DNA of 64,000 bases from Pseudomonas tensinigenes (GCF_014268445.2 NZ_CP077089.1:4395501-4459500), one strand, 5' to 3'; shown: positions 44,237-53,347, counted from the stretch's first letter. Notes: a model not told the origin generated them from the letters alone. Numbers and translations: made by a program.

Positions 44237-45430
44237 ATGAAACCTCTCAAAAGCAGCGTCGTTTTGCTTTTCTCTGTGGCCTGTGGGCTGGCCGTGGGTA
44301 ACGTGTACTACGCCCAGCCGCTGCTGGACGCCATGGCTGAAGCGTTTGCCCTGTCGCCGGCGACCATCGGCATCGTCATCACCCTGACGCAAATCGGTTA
44401 CGGCATCGGTCTGGTGTTACTGGTGCCCCTCGGCGATCTGCTCAACCGGCGCCGATTGATCGTCACTCAAACCCTGCTGTCGGCAGCGGCGTTGTTGATG
44501 ATCGCGTTGGCGCCCAGCAGTGTCTGGTTGTTGCTCGGCATGACATTGACCGGGCTGCTCGCCGTAGTGACTCAGGTGCTGGTGGCTTACGCCGCAACAC
44601 TTGCTGTCCCGGCACAACGCGGTCGCGTGGTCGGAGTGGTCACCAGCGGCATCGTCGTCGGCATCTTGCTGGCGCGCACGGTCGCTGGCGGCATGGCCGA
44701 TTTGGCCGGGTGGCGAGCGATCTACTTCCTGTCTGCCGGGCTGACACTGTCGATGGCATTGCTGCTGTTTCGCGTTCTGCCCAAGCATGAATCCCCGCAG
44801 CCGGCGACTGGCTACATCGCACTGATCGCCTCGGTGTTCAGCCTGTTCAAAGAAGAACCAGTGTTGCGCCAACGCGCGACCCTCGCATTATTGACCTTTG
44901 CCAGCGCGATGGTGCTGTGGACGCCGATGGTATTGCCCTTAGCCGCCCCGCCACTGTCCTTATCGCACAGTGAAATCGGTCTGTTCGGACTGGCCGGCGC
45001 AGCGGGTGCGCTGGCCGCCGCACGGGCCGGGCATCTGGCTGATCGCGGCCTCGGCCAATGGGTCAGCGGACTTTCACTGTTGCTGATGCTTGCTTCGTGG
45101 CTGCCGATCGCCCTGACTCAATCTTCGCTGTGGGCATTGCTGCTCGGCGTAATCACCCTGGACCTGGGTCTGCAAGCCGTACACGTCACCAGCCAGAGCA
45201 TGATCTACAGTGTGCGCCCCGAAGCGCAAAGCCGCCTCACCGCCGGTTACATGTTGTTTTACTCGATCGGCAGCGCGCTCGGCTCCATCGGCTCGACCGC
45301 GATGTACGCGTGGGCCGGCTGGATTGGCGTGTGCCTGCTCGGCGCGGGCATCAACGCCGTGGCGCTCGCGTACTGGTGGCTGACCCTGAAAAGCGGCGCA
45401 CCGGCTCGATGCGCCACTCAAGCGGGTTAA
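44237..45430 (+). CDS. Major facilitator superfamily transporter (DHA1-like)
   Basis: This 397-residue inner-membrane protein has about 12 hydrophobic segments. It begins VVLLFSVACGLAVGNVYYAQPLLDAMAEAF, a start typical of a Pseudomonas MFS exporter group. TQIGYGIGLVLLVPLGDLLNRRRLIVTQTLL contains motif A (G.L.NRR), and VVTSGIVVGILLARTVAGGMADLAGWRAIYFLSAGLT is motif C. It is probably a drug or metabolite exporter. The ATG at 44237 has AAAAGG 9 nt upstream; an ATG at 44228 lies too close. An imposing inverted repeat lies just upstream. Confidence 0.9.
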   Translation: MKPLKSSVVLLFSVACGLAVGNVYYAQPLLDAMAEAFALSPATIGIVITLTQIGYGIGLVLLVPLGDLLNRRRLIVTQTLLSAAALLMIALAPSSVWLLLGMTLTGLLAVVTQVLVAYAATLAVPAQRGRVVGVVTSGIVVGILLARTVAGGMADLAGWRAIYFLSAGLTLSMALLLFRVLPKHESPQPATGYIALIASVFSLFKEEPVLRQRATLALLTFASAMVLWTPMVLPLAAPPLSLSHSEIGLFGLAGAAGALAAARAGHLADRGLGQWVSGLSLLLMLASWLPIALTQSSLWALLLGVITLDLGLQAVHVTSQSMIYSVRPEAQSRLTAGYMLFYSIGSALGSIGSTAMYAWAGWIGVCLLGAGINAVALAYWWLTLKSGAPARCATQAG

Positions 45431-45972
45431 CTGCGATCGCGACCGCGCAACATGCTGTCGAGCACCTCGTCGCGGCGGATCCAGCCATGAAACAGCGCCG
45501 CCGCCAGGTGCAACAACACCGTCAGGAACAACAAATAAGCCAGATACCCGTGAGCCTTGCGCAGAAACGCAAACAACTGTGCATCGGCCGGAACAATCGC
45601 TGGCAACTGCAGCGTTGTACTGAGCATGACCGGCTCACCCGAAGCGCTGATCATCGCCCAACCGAGCAACGGCAACACCAGCATCAACGCGTACAGCAAC
45701 AGATGCGAAGCCTTGGCCGCCAGCACTTGCCAACCCGGCAGATCCGCTGGCAGCGGTGGCTGGCGCGTAGTCAGTCGCACCAGCAAACGCACAATCACCA
45801 GCGCCAGAATCGCGATGCCCAAGGGTTTGTGCAAATGGATCAGCCATTCATGCCGCTCGGAAACCGAGGTGACCATGCCGGCGCCGATAAACAGCATGGC
45901 GATGATCATCAGCGCCATCAGCCAGTGCAGCAGTCGCGCCAACAGGGCGAAATGCGTCGGTTGAGTTCTCAT
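45427..45972 (-). CDS. Cytochrome b561 family protein
   Basis: This 181-residue protein has four membrane helices: LLARLLHWLMALMIIAMLFIGAGM, PLGIAILALVIVRLLVRL, ASHLLLYALMLVLPLLGWAMI and AHGYLAYLLFLTVLLHLAAALFHGWI. The His residues in LHWLMAL, LIHLHKPLG, ASHLLLY and LLHLAAALFHGW are the heme b ligands of this family, which moves electrons from the quinone pool. It starts 4 bp inside the end of the upstream catalase-like gene, so the pair is coupled: the b561 is the probable electron donor or partner of the peroxidase. Confidence 0.93.
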   Translation of the reverse strand: MRTQPTHFALLARLLHWLMALMIIAMLFIGAGMVTSVSERHEWLIHLHKPLGIAILALVIVRLLVRLTTRQPPLPADLPGWQVLAAKASHLLLYALMLVLPLLGWAMISASGEPVMLSTTLQLPAIVPADAQLFAFLRKAHGYLAYLLFLTVLLHLAAALFHGWIRRDEVLDSMLRGRDRS

Positions 45973-47075
45973 GGGCGAGCCTCCTGTTTGGCAGCGGGCA
46001 ACTGGCTGACTTCGCTGGTGCGACGCAGATAGGAATCGGCGTAACCGGCGGAACGCGCCGCGAGCAACGGGTCGTCGGAACCTTGAATCCCGGCCGGCAG
46101 CACCAGCGGGTCGTAGTTGATGTCACGGCATTCGCCGCTCAGTTGCGGCTGGGTCTTTTCCAGCACCAACGTGCCCGCATTCAACACCTTGCGCCCCTGG
46201 GGCCAGGTCTTGCTGGCGTCGTTCACCGGGTCCTCAGGATTGGCCAGAGTGATATTCAACTGAAAGCGCAGCGGCGCGGATGCCAAGCGTTGCACCAGAT
46301 CCTTCTCGAGAAAATCGCCACCCTCAGGCGCACTGGCGCCCGCAGCATCGCGCGCCAACGGTGTCATGCTCCAGCGCACGGCCTGCTTTTTACCGCTGGC
46401 GTCGACCAGATAAAACGCGTTGACGCTGTTGTAGGTTTCGGTGGCGTAACTGGCCGACGGCTTGGCGGTTTTCACCCAGGTCAGAAACGGCACGGCTTCC
46501 GGGTGCGAGGCAAAGAATGCAGGCACCTTGCTCGGATCCGGTTTACCGGTGGCCGGATCCGGCGATTGCGCCTGCTGCAATTGATAAAACGCCTCAGGCG
46601 TACCGACTGGGAACACCGGCATGCTGTTCATCCCGGTGCGCCACTGCTGTCCATTGGCCTGGGTGAAACGCAGTGCCAAACTGCGAATCGGCACGCTGCT
46701 GTCCGGTGCGTACGGATTGCCCGCTGGCAGCGCGAAACGCCCGACCACCGGGGTCTGCGGTTCGTTGAACACCTGCGCAGTGGAAAACACTCGCGCCTCA
46801 CCACTGCTTTCGAAATGCCCGATCACGCACACACCCTTAGCGTGATTACGCCGGAACCCCGGATGCACGCCGTTGTTCTTCTCCAGCACATCGACCAACG
46901 CTTTTGGCGTCAGGCGTTGTGGGTCAAAGTTGCCGTGAACGTAGGCAAACGCCCCGGCCACCGCGGCGACAACCACAGCAATGCCGCCCAGACGCAGAAT
47001 CAGGCTCGCCGCACTCAGTGGCGGGCGCTGCGGCCCGCCGGGCGGTGCAGCATCGGGTGATGAACGATCAACCAT
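45969..47075 (-). CDS. Membrane-anchored catalase-related peroxidase
   Basis: This 368-residue heme protein has a catalase core much shorter than classic catalases (about 480). An N-terminal membrane anchor (LRLGGIAVVVAAVAGAFAYVHG) places it in the periplasm. The distal His lies in FRRNHAKGVCVIGHFESSG, the equivalent of catalase VHAKG. The proximal Tyr region is IQGSDDPLLAARSAGYADSYLRR, the equivalent of DDPLLQARLF.Y...R. The small SrpA/YcaB-type enzymes act mainly as peroxidases using organic donors. The ATG at 47075 has CTGGAG at 6 nt. It is driven by an ECF-type promoter mirrored with that of the sigma gene. Confidence 0.9.
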   Translation of the reverse strand: MVDRSSPDAAPPGGPQRPPLSAASLILRLGGIAVVVAAVAGAFAYVHGNFDPQRLTPKALVDVLEKNNGVHPGFRRNHAKGVCVIGHFESSGEARVFSTAQVFNEPQTPVVGRFALPAGNPYAPDSSVPIRSLALRFTQANGQQWRTGMNSMPVFPVGTPEAFYQLQQAQSPDPATGKPDPSKVPAFFASHPEAVPFLTWVKTAKPSASYATETYNSVNAFYLVDASGKKQAVRWSMTPLARDAAGASAPEGGDFLEKDLVQRLASAPLRFQLNITLANPEDPVNDASKTWPQGRKVLNAGTLVLEKTQPQLSGECRDINYDPLVLPAGIQGSDDPLLAARSAGYADSYLRRTSEVSQLPAAKQEARP

Positions 47076-47119
47076 GAAAAACTCCAGGGCCATCGGCCAC
47101 AAGTAGGAAGAATCAGCAA

Positions 47120-47144
47120 GACGCACCTCGTCCGGGTTTATTCC
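47120..47144 (-). promoter_or_regulatory. ECF-type promoter of the catalase/b561 pair
   Basis: On the minus strand, GGAATAA (47144-47138), 14 bp, then CGTC (47123-47120). The -35 motif, spacer length and -10 motif are identical to the promoter on the other strand, so one ECF sigma probably reads both. Confidence 0.82.
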
Positions 47145-47172
47145 ACGCGACGGTATTTATTTTTCCGAACGT

Positions 47173-47197
47173 GGAATAACCTCCAGCGACGGGCGTC
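47173..47197 (+). promoter_or_regulatory. ECF-type autopromoter of the sigma/anti-sigma pair
   Basis: GGAATAA (47173-47179), 14 bp, CGTC (47194-47197), about 35 bp before the sigma gene start. Together with the opposing promoter the -35 regions make the perfect inverted repeat TTATTCCACG / CGTGGAATAA (47138-47147 and 47170-47179). Confidence 0.82.
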
Positions 47198-47232
47198 TCC
47201 CTAGTCCACAGCGTAGTGACTAGTAGAATTTC

Positions 47233-47739
47233 ATGAGCGAATTCGACGAACAGTTGAGAGAAATCATTCCCAGATTGCGCCGCTTTGCCGTGTCACTGAC
47301 ACGCAACAGCAGCAGCGCCGACGATCTGGTGCAGGCCAGCCTTGAGCGGGCGCTGTCGAGTTGGGGCGACAAACGCGCCGACGGCGATTTGCGTGCCTGG
47401 TTGTTTGCGATCCTGTATCGGCAGTTTCTCGACGCCCATCGCCGCTCCCGACGCTACGCGCGGATGCTCGAATTCTTCACCGGTCGCGACGATGCCGAAC
47501 CCTCGGCGGAGCGCACCGTCATTGCCCAGTCGACCCTGCAAGCCTTCGACCGTCTGCCCACCGAACAGCGCGCCTTGTTGCTGATGGTCTCGGTGGAAGG
47601 CCTTTCCTATAAAGAGGTCGCCGAGATTCTCGACGCCCCGATCGGCACCGTGATGTCGCGCCTGTCCCGCGCCCGCCAGGCCTTGCGCCAACTCAGCGAC
47701 GGCGAAATCAGCAGCCCTTCTTTGCGGATACTCAAATGA
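47233..47739 (+). CDS. ECF RNA polymerase sigma factor
   Basis: This 168-residue protein has region 2 (LRRFAVSLTRNSSSADDLVQASLERALSSWGDKRADGDLRAWLFAILYRQFLDAHRRSRR) and region 4 (AFDRLPTEQRALLLMVSVEGLSYKEVAEILDAPIGTVMSRLSRARQALRQL) and lacks region 3, as expected for ECF factors. Its stop overlaps the anti-sigma start (ATGA). Promoters of one type in both directions suggest it controls itself and the catalase/b561 pair. The ATG lacks a good Shine-Dalgarno sequence, which hints at weak basal translation. Confidence 0.95.
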   Translation: MSEFDEQLREIIPRLRRFAVSLTRNSSSADDLVQASLERALSSWGDKRADGDLRAWLFAILYRQFLDAHRRSRRYARMLEFFTGRDDAEPSAERTVIAQSTLQAFDRLPTEQRALLLMVSVEGLSYKEVAEILDAPIGTVMSRLSRARQALRQLSDGEISSPSLRILK

Positions 47740-48491
47740 TCAGCCTGCCTCCCAACGAGCGTGACCTGCACGCGTATGTCGACCACCAACTCAGCGACGC
47801 CGACCGGCGTGTGCTGGACACCTGGCTAGCCAGTCACCCGGACGAAGCGGCGCAGGTGCGCGCCTGGCAACAGGATGCCCAACAATTGCGCGCGGCACTC
47901 AGCGGCGCGTTGCAGCAACCGGCCAATCCGGCGCTTGATCCGGCGATGATTCGCCAGCGCCGTCAGCGTCAGTCACGTCGTCATCTGGCCAGCGCGGCGG
48001 TGTTGCTGATCGCGGTCAGCGTCGGCGGATTCAGTGGCTGGCAGGCGCGGGAAATAACCCTTGTGCGCCCGTCCATGTTGCCGATGACCGATGCGTTGCA
48101 GGCCTATCGCCTGATTGCCCAGCAAGGCATGCTGCCGGCTGATTACAAGGTGGAGAGTGACGGCGACATGCAGCGTTGGCTCGATCGTTATTTCAACCGG
48201 GCCAGTCGTTTACCGGATCTGAAGGCGGCCGGGTTTGAACCGGTCAGCGGACGCTTGCTCAGCACTGACGAAGGCCCGGCAGCGATGGTGATGTATGAGG
48301 ATGGCAGTGGGCACAAGGTGAGTTTCTATGTGCGCCCGCCGGGGCCGAAGAACACCTTTTTGCCGCGTGGAAGCCGCAGTGATGGCGACTTGCAGGCCGA
48401 GTACTGGTCGGGTGGCGGGTACAACTATGCGATGGTCAGCCCGGTCGATACACCGGCGGCGCAACAGCTCAAGCAATCGCTGCAATTCTGA
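47736..48491 (+). CDS. Transmembrane anti-sigma factor
   Basis: This 251-residue protein has a cytoplasmic N-terminal anti-sigma part (PPNERDLHAYVDHQLSDADRRVLDTWLASHPDEAAQVRAWQQDAQQL), one membrane helix (HLASAAVLLIAVSVGGFSGW, about 85-105) and a periplasmic domain (about 110-251, FEPVSGRLLSTDEGPAAMVMYEDGSG, YWSGGGYNYAMVSP). No Cys-based zinc motif (HxxxCxxC) is present, so redox sensing by ZAS-type release is unlikely. Signal reception is probably periplasmic. It is coupled to the sigma gene. Confidence 0.92.
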   Translation: MISLPPNERDLHAYVDHQLSDADRRVLDTWLASHPDEAAQVRAWQQDAQQLRAALSGALQQPANPALDPAMIRQRRQRQSRRHLASAAVLLIAVSVGGFSGWQAREITLVRPSMLPMTDALQAYRLIAQQGMLPADYKVESDGDMQRWLDRYFNRASRLPDLKAAGFEPVSGRLLSTDEGPAAMVMYEDGSGHKVSFYVRPPGPKNTFLPRGSRSDGDLQAEYWSGGGYNYAMVSPVDTPAAQQLKQSLQF

Positions 48492-48508
48492 GAGTTCCAC
48501 CTCTCCCC

Positions 48509-48598
48509 TGTGGGAGCGAGCCTGCTCGCGAAGGCGCCAGATCAGTCGCATCGTTGCTGGATGACACACCGCATTCGCGAGCAGGCTCGCTCCCACAA
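48509..48598. repeat. REPIN, GCGAGC type
   Basis: TGTGGGAGCGAGCCTGCTCG and its inverse lie between the convergent anti-sigma gene and the Csu-type fimbrial operon. Confidence 0.9.
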
Positions 48599-48614
48599 GG
48601 GATCAGCGTCAGGC

Positions 48615-49586
48615 TCAGAAACCTACGTCCAAAACCACATTGTCCAGATAAGTACCGGCCGGCGGCGTGCTCTGGTCGGTGTAGATCTTCGCGTTGTAGT
48701 TGAAGATCTGGCTGCCCGTGCCCAGCCCGTTTCCCGGATTGACCTCGGCATCGGTACTCGCCCGCCGCGCCGTGCCGACACTGCCCCAGCGCGTGGTGCC
48801 GGCACTTTTGAAAATGTCGTAGGCCAGATAATTGCTCCCGGAAATCATCCGTCGCCGGCCGCCGACACTCACCGCGTTCTGCCCGTCACTTAACCCCACC
48901 GTGTAAGCACTGCCCTTGGTGCAGGCCAGATTGATCGTCTGTCCGGTCACCGGGGTAAAAGCGCTGACCACCGGCGCGCTGCCGAAGGCGATGTTCGGCG
49001 CAGTAATCGTGCAGTCGTTGGACACCGTCAGGTTCACCGTCAACGACGTCGTGCCGCTGGCGATATCGCGCCCGAGACAGATGGCACCGATGCCGATCCC
49101 CGAGCAGTAATTCCAGTTCCAGAAAATACTCAGGGTCTCGGTGTACACCCCGGCGGCAACGTTGCTGCCAATGGTTGTGCCGAGATAGAGCGGCACGGTT
49201 TTCGGCGTCGTACCGTTGAGCAGGCCCAGGGCATCGATGATGCCGTTGCGCGCAAAGTCATAGGCCGTGCCGCGCGTCAGCGGGTAGCTGGTGCTGTTGT
49301 TGGCGTAGATCGTGTAACTGATGACATCGCCGGTCGGCCCGACCAAACCACCTTGAGTCGAAGAAACAGTGCCCCAGAAGTGGTCGTTGCTGGTCAACAA
49401 GGACAGCAATGAACCGGTGCAACTCAAACCCGCATTCAATGTGGAACTGGGCTGCGAAGTCGTGCGCACCACAATCGAACTGAGCATACCGAACGCTGCG
49501 GGCGTGGTGCTGACCACCGAACACGCGGCCTGCACCGCCCCGGGTATAAGCAGTGCCAGACATAACAGCCATCGCCGGAACATCAT
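48615..49586 (-). CDS. csuE: Csu-type fimbrial tip protein (two SCPU domains)
   Basis: This secreted protein has 323 residues: signal peptide LLCLALLIPGAVQA, then two spore-coat-U (SCPU) domains, ACSVVSTTPAAFGMLSSIVV... and NDCTITAPNIAFGSAPVVSAFTPVTGQTINLACTKGSAYTVGL. It ends PAGTYLDNVVLDVGF. Two-domain SCPU proteins at the operon end are the tip adhesins (CsuE) of archaic chaperone-usher fimbriae. The ATGATG start overlaps the usher stop codon. Many hydrophobic tip loops (GLLNGTTP, FWNWNYCSGIGIGAIC) fit a surface-binding tip. Confidence 0.88.
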   Translation of the reverse strand: MMFRRWLLCLALLIPGAVQAACSVVSTTPAAFGMLSSIVVRTTSQPSSTLNAGLSCTGSLLSLLTSNDHFWGTVSSTQGGLVGPTGDVISYTIYANNSTSYPLTRGTAYDFARNGIIDALGLLNGTTPKTVPLYLGTTIGSNVAAGVYTETLSIFWNWNYCSGIGIGAICLGRDIASGTTSLTVNLTVSNDCTITAPNIAFGSAPVVSAFTPVTGQTINLACTKGSAYTVGLSDGQNAVSVGGRRRMISGSNYLAYDIFKSAGTTRWGSVGTARRASTDAEVNPGNGLGTGSQIFNYNAKIYTDQSTPPAGTYLDNVVLDVGF

Positions 49587-51940
49587 TGGCACACCAACGG
49601 GCCAATCAACGGCACCTGATTTTGATTCAGATCGACGCTGAACTGCGCCTGACAGGTCTTGCCGTCGGCCAGCGTCACTTGCAACGAGTTCTGCGCCTGC
49701 AGGTTTTCCAGATACACCAGCCCATCCCAACCGACCACCGTCCGCGTGCCGCTCTGCTCATGCAGCACGCCCGCACCCAGCGGCAGTTCGCGCTGCTGCG
49801 GATCGACCAGCACGATGCTCGCGGCGATCACCCGAGACAGCGGAAACTCCAGCAAATAGCCGCTGCCACGCCGCACCGCGATGCGTTGTTCGACGTTGGG
49901 GCTGCGCACGTTGGCCGGCAGATTCAGTGGATCGATTTCATACTTGCCGCGGTAATAGGCACTGCTCCAAGGCACCAACAGGTGCCCATTCTTGTCAGTC
50001 TGACCGACCTGCTGGTTTTCGTAGCGCACCGGAATGTCGGCAAAACCATCGGTGCTGACCACCACAAACGCGTCGTCGATGCGGTTGGCAGCAAACACCT
50101 GACGGTCCATCCATACCAGCGAACCACTGGCATCGGCCCAACGGGTTTCGGCGTCGGAAGTGCCATAGACACCGGCCTGCAACTGCACCGATTGCAGACG
50201 CCAGGTGACGTCGGCCTGACGATAATCGGCGCCGTCACCCTTGGCGTAACCCAGATTGAAACCTACACCGCCCTCGGTCGGCACCGCGCGACTGTAGTTG
50301 ACCCGCTGCTGGCTCTGCCCGGTTTTACTGCGATCGCTGCTGATCGCCAGGCTGCCGCGCAGATCGAACGGAATCACCAATTGCGCCTGCACCGCCCAGT
50401 TGCTGTCGCCGATCTCGCGGTTGGCCGACAAGTAGAAGCTGCTGCTGCGCCACAACGGTTTGCTCCAGCTGAGGTTGAGCAGCCGCGTGCGCGAATCATC
50501 CGCCGCGCGCACATCGAAGTAACCGGCGCCGAGACTGCCCCAGCGGTCGAGGTTGAGACTCAGCGTCGCCTGTTCGCTGCGCCGGCTAAGGCTGATATAG
50601 GGGCTGTCGACCACAGTCAGGTCGGCATATCGATCGTGGCGTTGCAGGCGTTGGTAGGAAAAGCTGAAACGCTGGTTGCTGTACTGATAACCGAGGCTGA
50701 CCTGGTGACCGCCCTCGCCATCGAAACGGCTTTGGCTCAACGCACTGTTGAGCACACCAAAGTTACCGAGCTGCCAATTGCCACCGAGGCCGCCGAGTGT
50801 CAGCGAGTCGGCCGCTTCGGCATGGCTTTCCAGAGTGAAGCTATCGCTGACGCCATAGCGCAGGCTGCCGGAGGTGACACCCGGTCCGTAGTTGAAATCC
50901 TTCAAACCGTAGTCGCGACGCAACGTACCGGCGGCCACAGAAAAATCGCTCAAACCTTTTTGCAGCAAAGTGCTGGTGACATAGAACGGCACCGTGGTCG
51001 AAACTTGCCGACCGAGCGCATCAGTGGTCACTACGACGGCTTCGCCCGCACCGTTGATGAACGGAATATTGGTCAGCGTGTACGGCCCGGGCTGCAAATC
51101 TGCGCTGCTGGACTTGTAGCCATTGATGAACAGATCCACCGAGGACGGCACCGCCGCTTCACCGGCAAATTGCGGCAACGGATAAGTCACCAGATCCGGG
51201 CGCACCGCGAAATCCCGAGAGAACTGCACGCCGCCCAAACGCACCGAACTGCTCCACGGCAACGCACCGCTGATGACGTCACCGGCCTCGTAGGTGAGCA
51301 TCCGCTCGTCATCGGAGTAACGCCAGGTGGTGTCGTAACGCAGGTAGCCGTTGTCCAGTGTGTTGAGCGAATCACCGGACAAGGTTTGCCGGTATTGCCC
51401 GGTGTTGGACAACGTGCCCCAGCTGTCGAACAGCCGCACTTCGTTCCACGCCGCCAGGTAAGTGCCAGCATCGTCGGTGTCATTGAGGTACAGGTCATAG
51501 TTGAACAACGCGCCGAAACTGCTCAGCGCCGGCGTTCGCGGATAGCTCTGGCGATTACCGATGAACTGTTCCGGTAGCCAGTCCGGCGGCACGTCCAGCA
51601 GCAAGCGTTGACCAACACTGTCGTAATCACTGTGCAGCCCCGCCAGGCTGTCGAGATCGACCTCGGTGCCGAGGCTGTCGGGCAGTTTCATGCCGGTTTC
51701 ACTCAATGCCGTCGCCGGGACAAACAAGCGCCCGTCGCGCTGCTGCACCGCCACTACGCGCCCGGTATTCATCTGATTGAGCACCAATTCCAGAAACAAC
51801 TGTGCATCACTCACGGCCTCCATGCCGCTGGGTGGCGGCGGCAGGTCGCCGGCCCCGGATGGTTGAACGAACATCAGGCAACACGCGCCGGTGATGAGCC
51901 ACAACGGACGCTGAATACGACGAACCCGTCCTGGGCTCAT
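49583..51940 (-). CDS. csuD: Csu-type outer-membrane usher
   Basis: This 785-residue usher has a signal peptide (RPLWLITGACCLMFVQPSGAG), an N-terminal domain (LFLELVLNQMNTGRVVAVQQRDGRLFVPATALSETGMKL), a barrel with plug (YSLPQFAGEAAVPSSVDLFINGYKSSSADLQPGPYTLTNIPFINGAGEAVVVTTDALGRQ starting at YPLPQFAGE), and C-terminal FPLSRVIAASIVLVDPQQRELPLGAGVL. The sequence type is the archaic (sigma) usher group, distinct from the FimD-like usher at 17473. It follows the chaperone gene after an 80-bp gap. Confidence 0.93.
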   Translation of the reverse strand: MSPGRVRRIQRPLWLITGACCLMFVQPSGAGDLPPPPSGMEAVSDAQLFLELVLNQMNTGRVVAVQQRDGRLFVPATALSETGMKLPDSLGTEVDLDSLAGLHSDYDSVGQRLLLDVPPDWLPEQFIGNRQSYPRTPALSSFGALFNYDLYLNDTDDAGTYLAAWNEVRLFDSWGTLSNTGQYRQTLSGDSLNTLDNGYLRYDTTWRYSDDERMLTYEAGDVISGALPWSSSVRLGGVQFSRDFAVRPDLVTYPLPQFAGEAAVPSSVDLFINGYKSSSADLQPGPYTLTNIPFINGAGEAVVVTTDALGRQVSTTVPFYVTSTLLQKGLSDFSVAAGTLRRDYGLKDFNYGPGVTSGSLRYGVSDSFTLESHAEAADSLTLGGLGGNWQLGNFGVLNSALSQSRFDGEGGHQVSLGYQYSNQRFSFSYQRLQRHDRYADLTVVDSPYISLSRRSEQATLSLNLDRWGSLGAGYFDVRAADDSRTRLLNLSWSKPLWRSSSFYLSANREIGDSNWAVQAQLVIPFDLRGSLAISSDRSKTGQSQQRVNYSRAVPTEGGVGFNLGYAKGDGADYRQADVTWRLQSVQLQAGVYGTSDAETRWADASGSLVWMDRQVFAANRIDDAFVVVSTDGFADIPVRYENQQVGQTDKNGHLLVPWSSAYYRGKYEIDPLNLPANVRSPNVEQRIAVRRGSGYLLEFPLSRVIAASIVLVDPQQRELPLGAGVLHEQSGTRTVVGWDGLVYLENLQAQNSLQVTLADGKTCQAQFSVDLNQNQVPLIGPLVCQ

Positions 51941-52020
51941 ACACGTTTTACGTCCGTCAATGGACTGAATCCTCCCTGATACCGCTTTAGCCGACGCCAG
52001 ATGCCTGCGCTACGACTCAC

Positions 52021-52809
52021 TCACTTGGCAGGTGTAATGCTCTGCACCTGCGGCGCGCCGTTCACCCGCACCTGCAACGCCGAATCACCGGCCAACGGCC
52101 CCGGTGCCGGCCAGCGCATTACCGCCCCCGGCAGCACGTACCCCAGCAGCCCTTCGGCCAGCGGTCTGCTCTGCCCGGCCTGTTTGATTGCCACGTCGGT
52201 CAACCGCGCATGCACTGCGCCCTGATTGCGCACTTCCACATAAGGCTTGCCGTCCACCGCCACCGTGCGCCAGCTCAACTGCGGCAGGCCGACACCTTTG
52301 GGATCGCGCGCGCGGGTGCTGTCTTCTTTGCTCCACAGCCCGGCGCCATAGGCAAACAGCGGTACCGAGTAACGCATCTGGAAGCGAATCGCCGCAGCGG
52401 TTTTTCCGCCGTCAGCGGTGGCTGGTTGCGCGGAGGGAATTTCGTCGATGATGATCCGGTAGGCCAGCTCCTGCCCCGGCGGTACGTCCTTGGTTCGCGT
52501 CAGGCGCACCAGTTGTTTCTGCCCCGGCTCGATTTTCGCCACCGGCGGGCTGCCGATCACGTCGCGCTGGTTCTGGTATTGCTCGGCGAAACCACTCTGG
52601 CTCCAGCCGAATACGCGGATCTGCAGATTGGCGGTTTCGCTGCCACGGTTTTCCAGCCACAGCGCACTGGCCTGCTGATCAGCCTCCAACACCGGATCGA
52701 TCGGCCAGATCAGCACCGAACTCGCCGCTTGTGCCTGGCTTGCCCCAAGCATGACCATCGTCCACATCACACAGCGCACGAAAGAATGCCGTGACGTAAC
52801 TGACCCCAT
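52021..52809 (-). CDS. csuC: Csu-type periplasmic chaperone
   Basis: This 262-residue PapD-like chaperone has a signal peptide (CVMWTMVMLGASQAQA). Features: SSVLIWPIDPVLEADQQASALWLENRGSETANLQIRVFGW at the N-terminal strand, PPVAKIEPGQKQLVRLTRTKDVPPGQELAYRIIIDEIP, and the Arg-containing IRFQMRYSVPLFAYG strand. The WPI.P wording marks the archaic class. AAGGAG precedes the ATG at 52809. Confidence 0.93.
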   Translation of the reverse strand: MGSVTSRHSFVRCVMWTMVMLGASQAQAASSVLIWPIDPVLEADQQASALWLENRGSETANLQIRVFGWSQSGFAEQYQNQRDVIGSPPVAKIEPGQKQLVRLTRTKDVPPGQELAYRIIIDEIPSAQPATADGGKTAAAIRFQMRYSVPLFAYGAGLWSKEDSTRARDPKGVGLPQLSWRTVAVDGKPYVEVRNQGAVHARLTDVAIKQAGQSRPLAEGLLGYVLPGAVMRWPAPGPLAGDSALQVRVNGAPQVQSITPAK

Positions 52810-52842
52810 AAACCTGCTCCTTGTCGGCCATTCAACTTCGCC

Positions 52843-53343
52843 TTACCACGACAGTTGCACCTGCAACACGTCGCTGTACGTCCCCCCAGGCTGATTGCCC
52901 GGCAATTGCACCTGACCGTAAATCGGCAGGCTGATGTTGTTCGCATCGCTGTAGGCCACCGCCACGCTCTGGCCAATGCCCAGGCTCTGGCTGTACGCCG
53001 CATCGCGAAACAGCGCATACGCCACCCGCGCACTGCCGCTGTTGACCTGCATGTGCCGGCCACTGCTGTTGTACTGGCCGCCATCAACGCTCATGTTCAG
53101 CGTTACGCCCGGCGTGCATTGCAGTTGCACCCCGCCGGTCAGCGCGACCTGCACGGTGCCGGTGGCCAGCGCCGAACGTGAACCGAAGTTCAGCCCGCCA
53201 TAATTCGACACCCCGCCCACCACCAGACACCCGGCAGTGACCGTGGCACTGACCTGAAAGCTCTGGCTCGTCGCTGCGGTCAGCGGCAGCGGTGCACTGC
53301 CGGCACAGAGCAGGAGCAGCGCGGCACAGCCATGGCGGCGCAT
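52843..53343 (-). CDS. SCPU-domain fimbrial subunit (fourth in operon)
   Basis: This 166-residue secreted subunit has a short signal peptide (RRHGCAALLLLCAGSAPLPLTA). The SCPU domain reads VSATVTAGCLVVGGVSNYGGLNFGS...VQLQCTPGVTLNMSVDGGQYNSSGRHMQV and ends GTYSDVLQVQLSW. The Cys pair (AGC, LQC) is present. It starts 4 bp after the preceding subunit gene ends and is the subunit gene nearest the chaperone, the place of csuB in the Acinetobacter operon. Confidence 0.88.
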   Translation of the reverse strand: MRRHGCAALLLLCAGSAPLPLTAATSQSFQVSATVTAGCLVVGGVSNYGGLNFGSRSALATGTVQVALTGGVQLQCTPGVTLNMSVDGGQYNSSGRHMQVNSGSARVAYALFRDAAYSQSLGIGQSVAVAYSDANNISLPIYGQVQLPGNQPGGTYSDVLQVQLSW

Positions 53344-53347
53344 GGCA

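Noticed and set aside
49553..51577. A 674-codon plus-strand frame in the Csu usher region.
   Set aside because: Antisense to the usher, with no homologous features.
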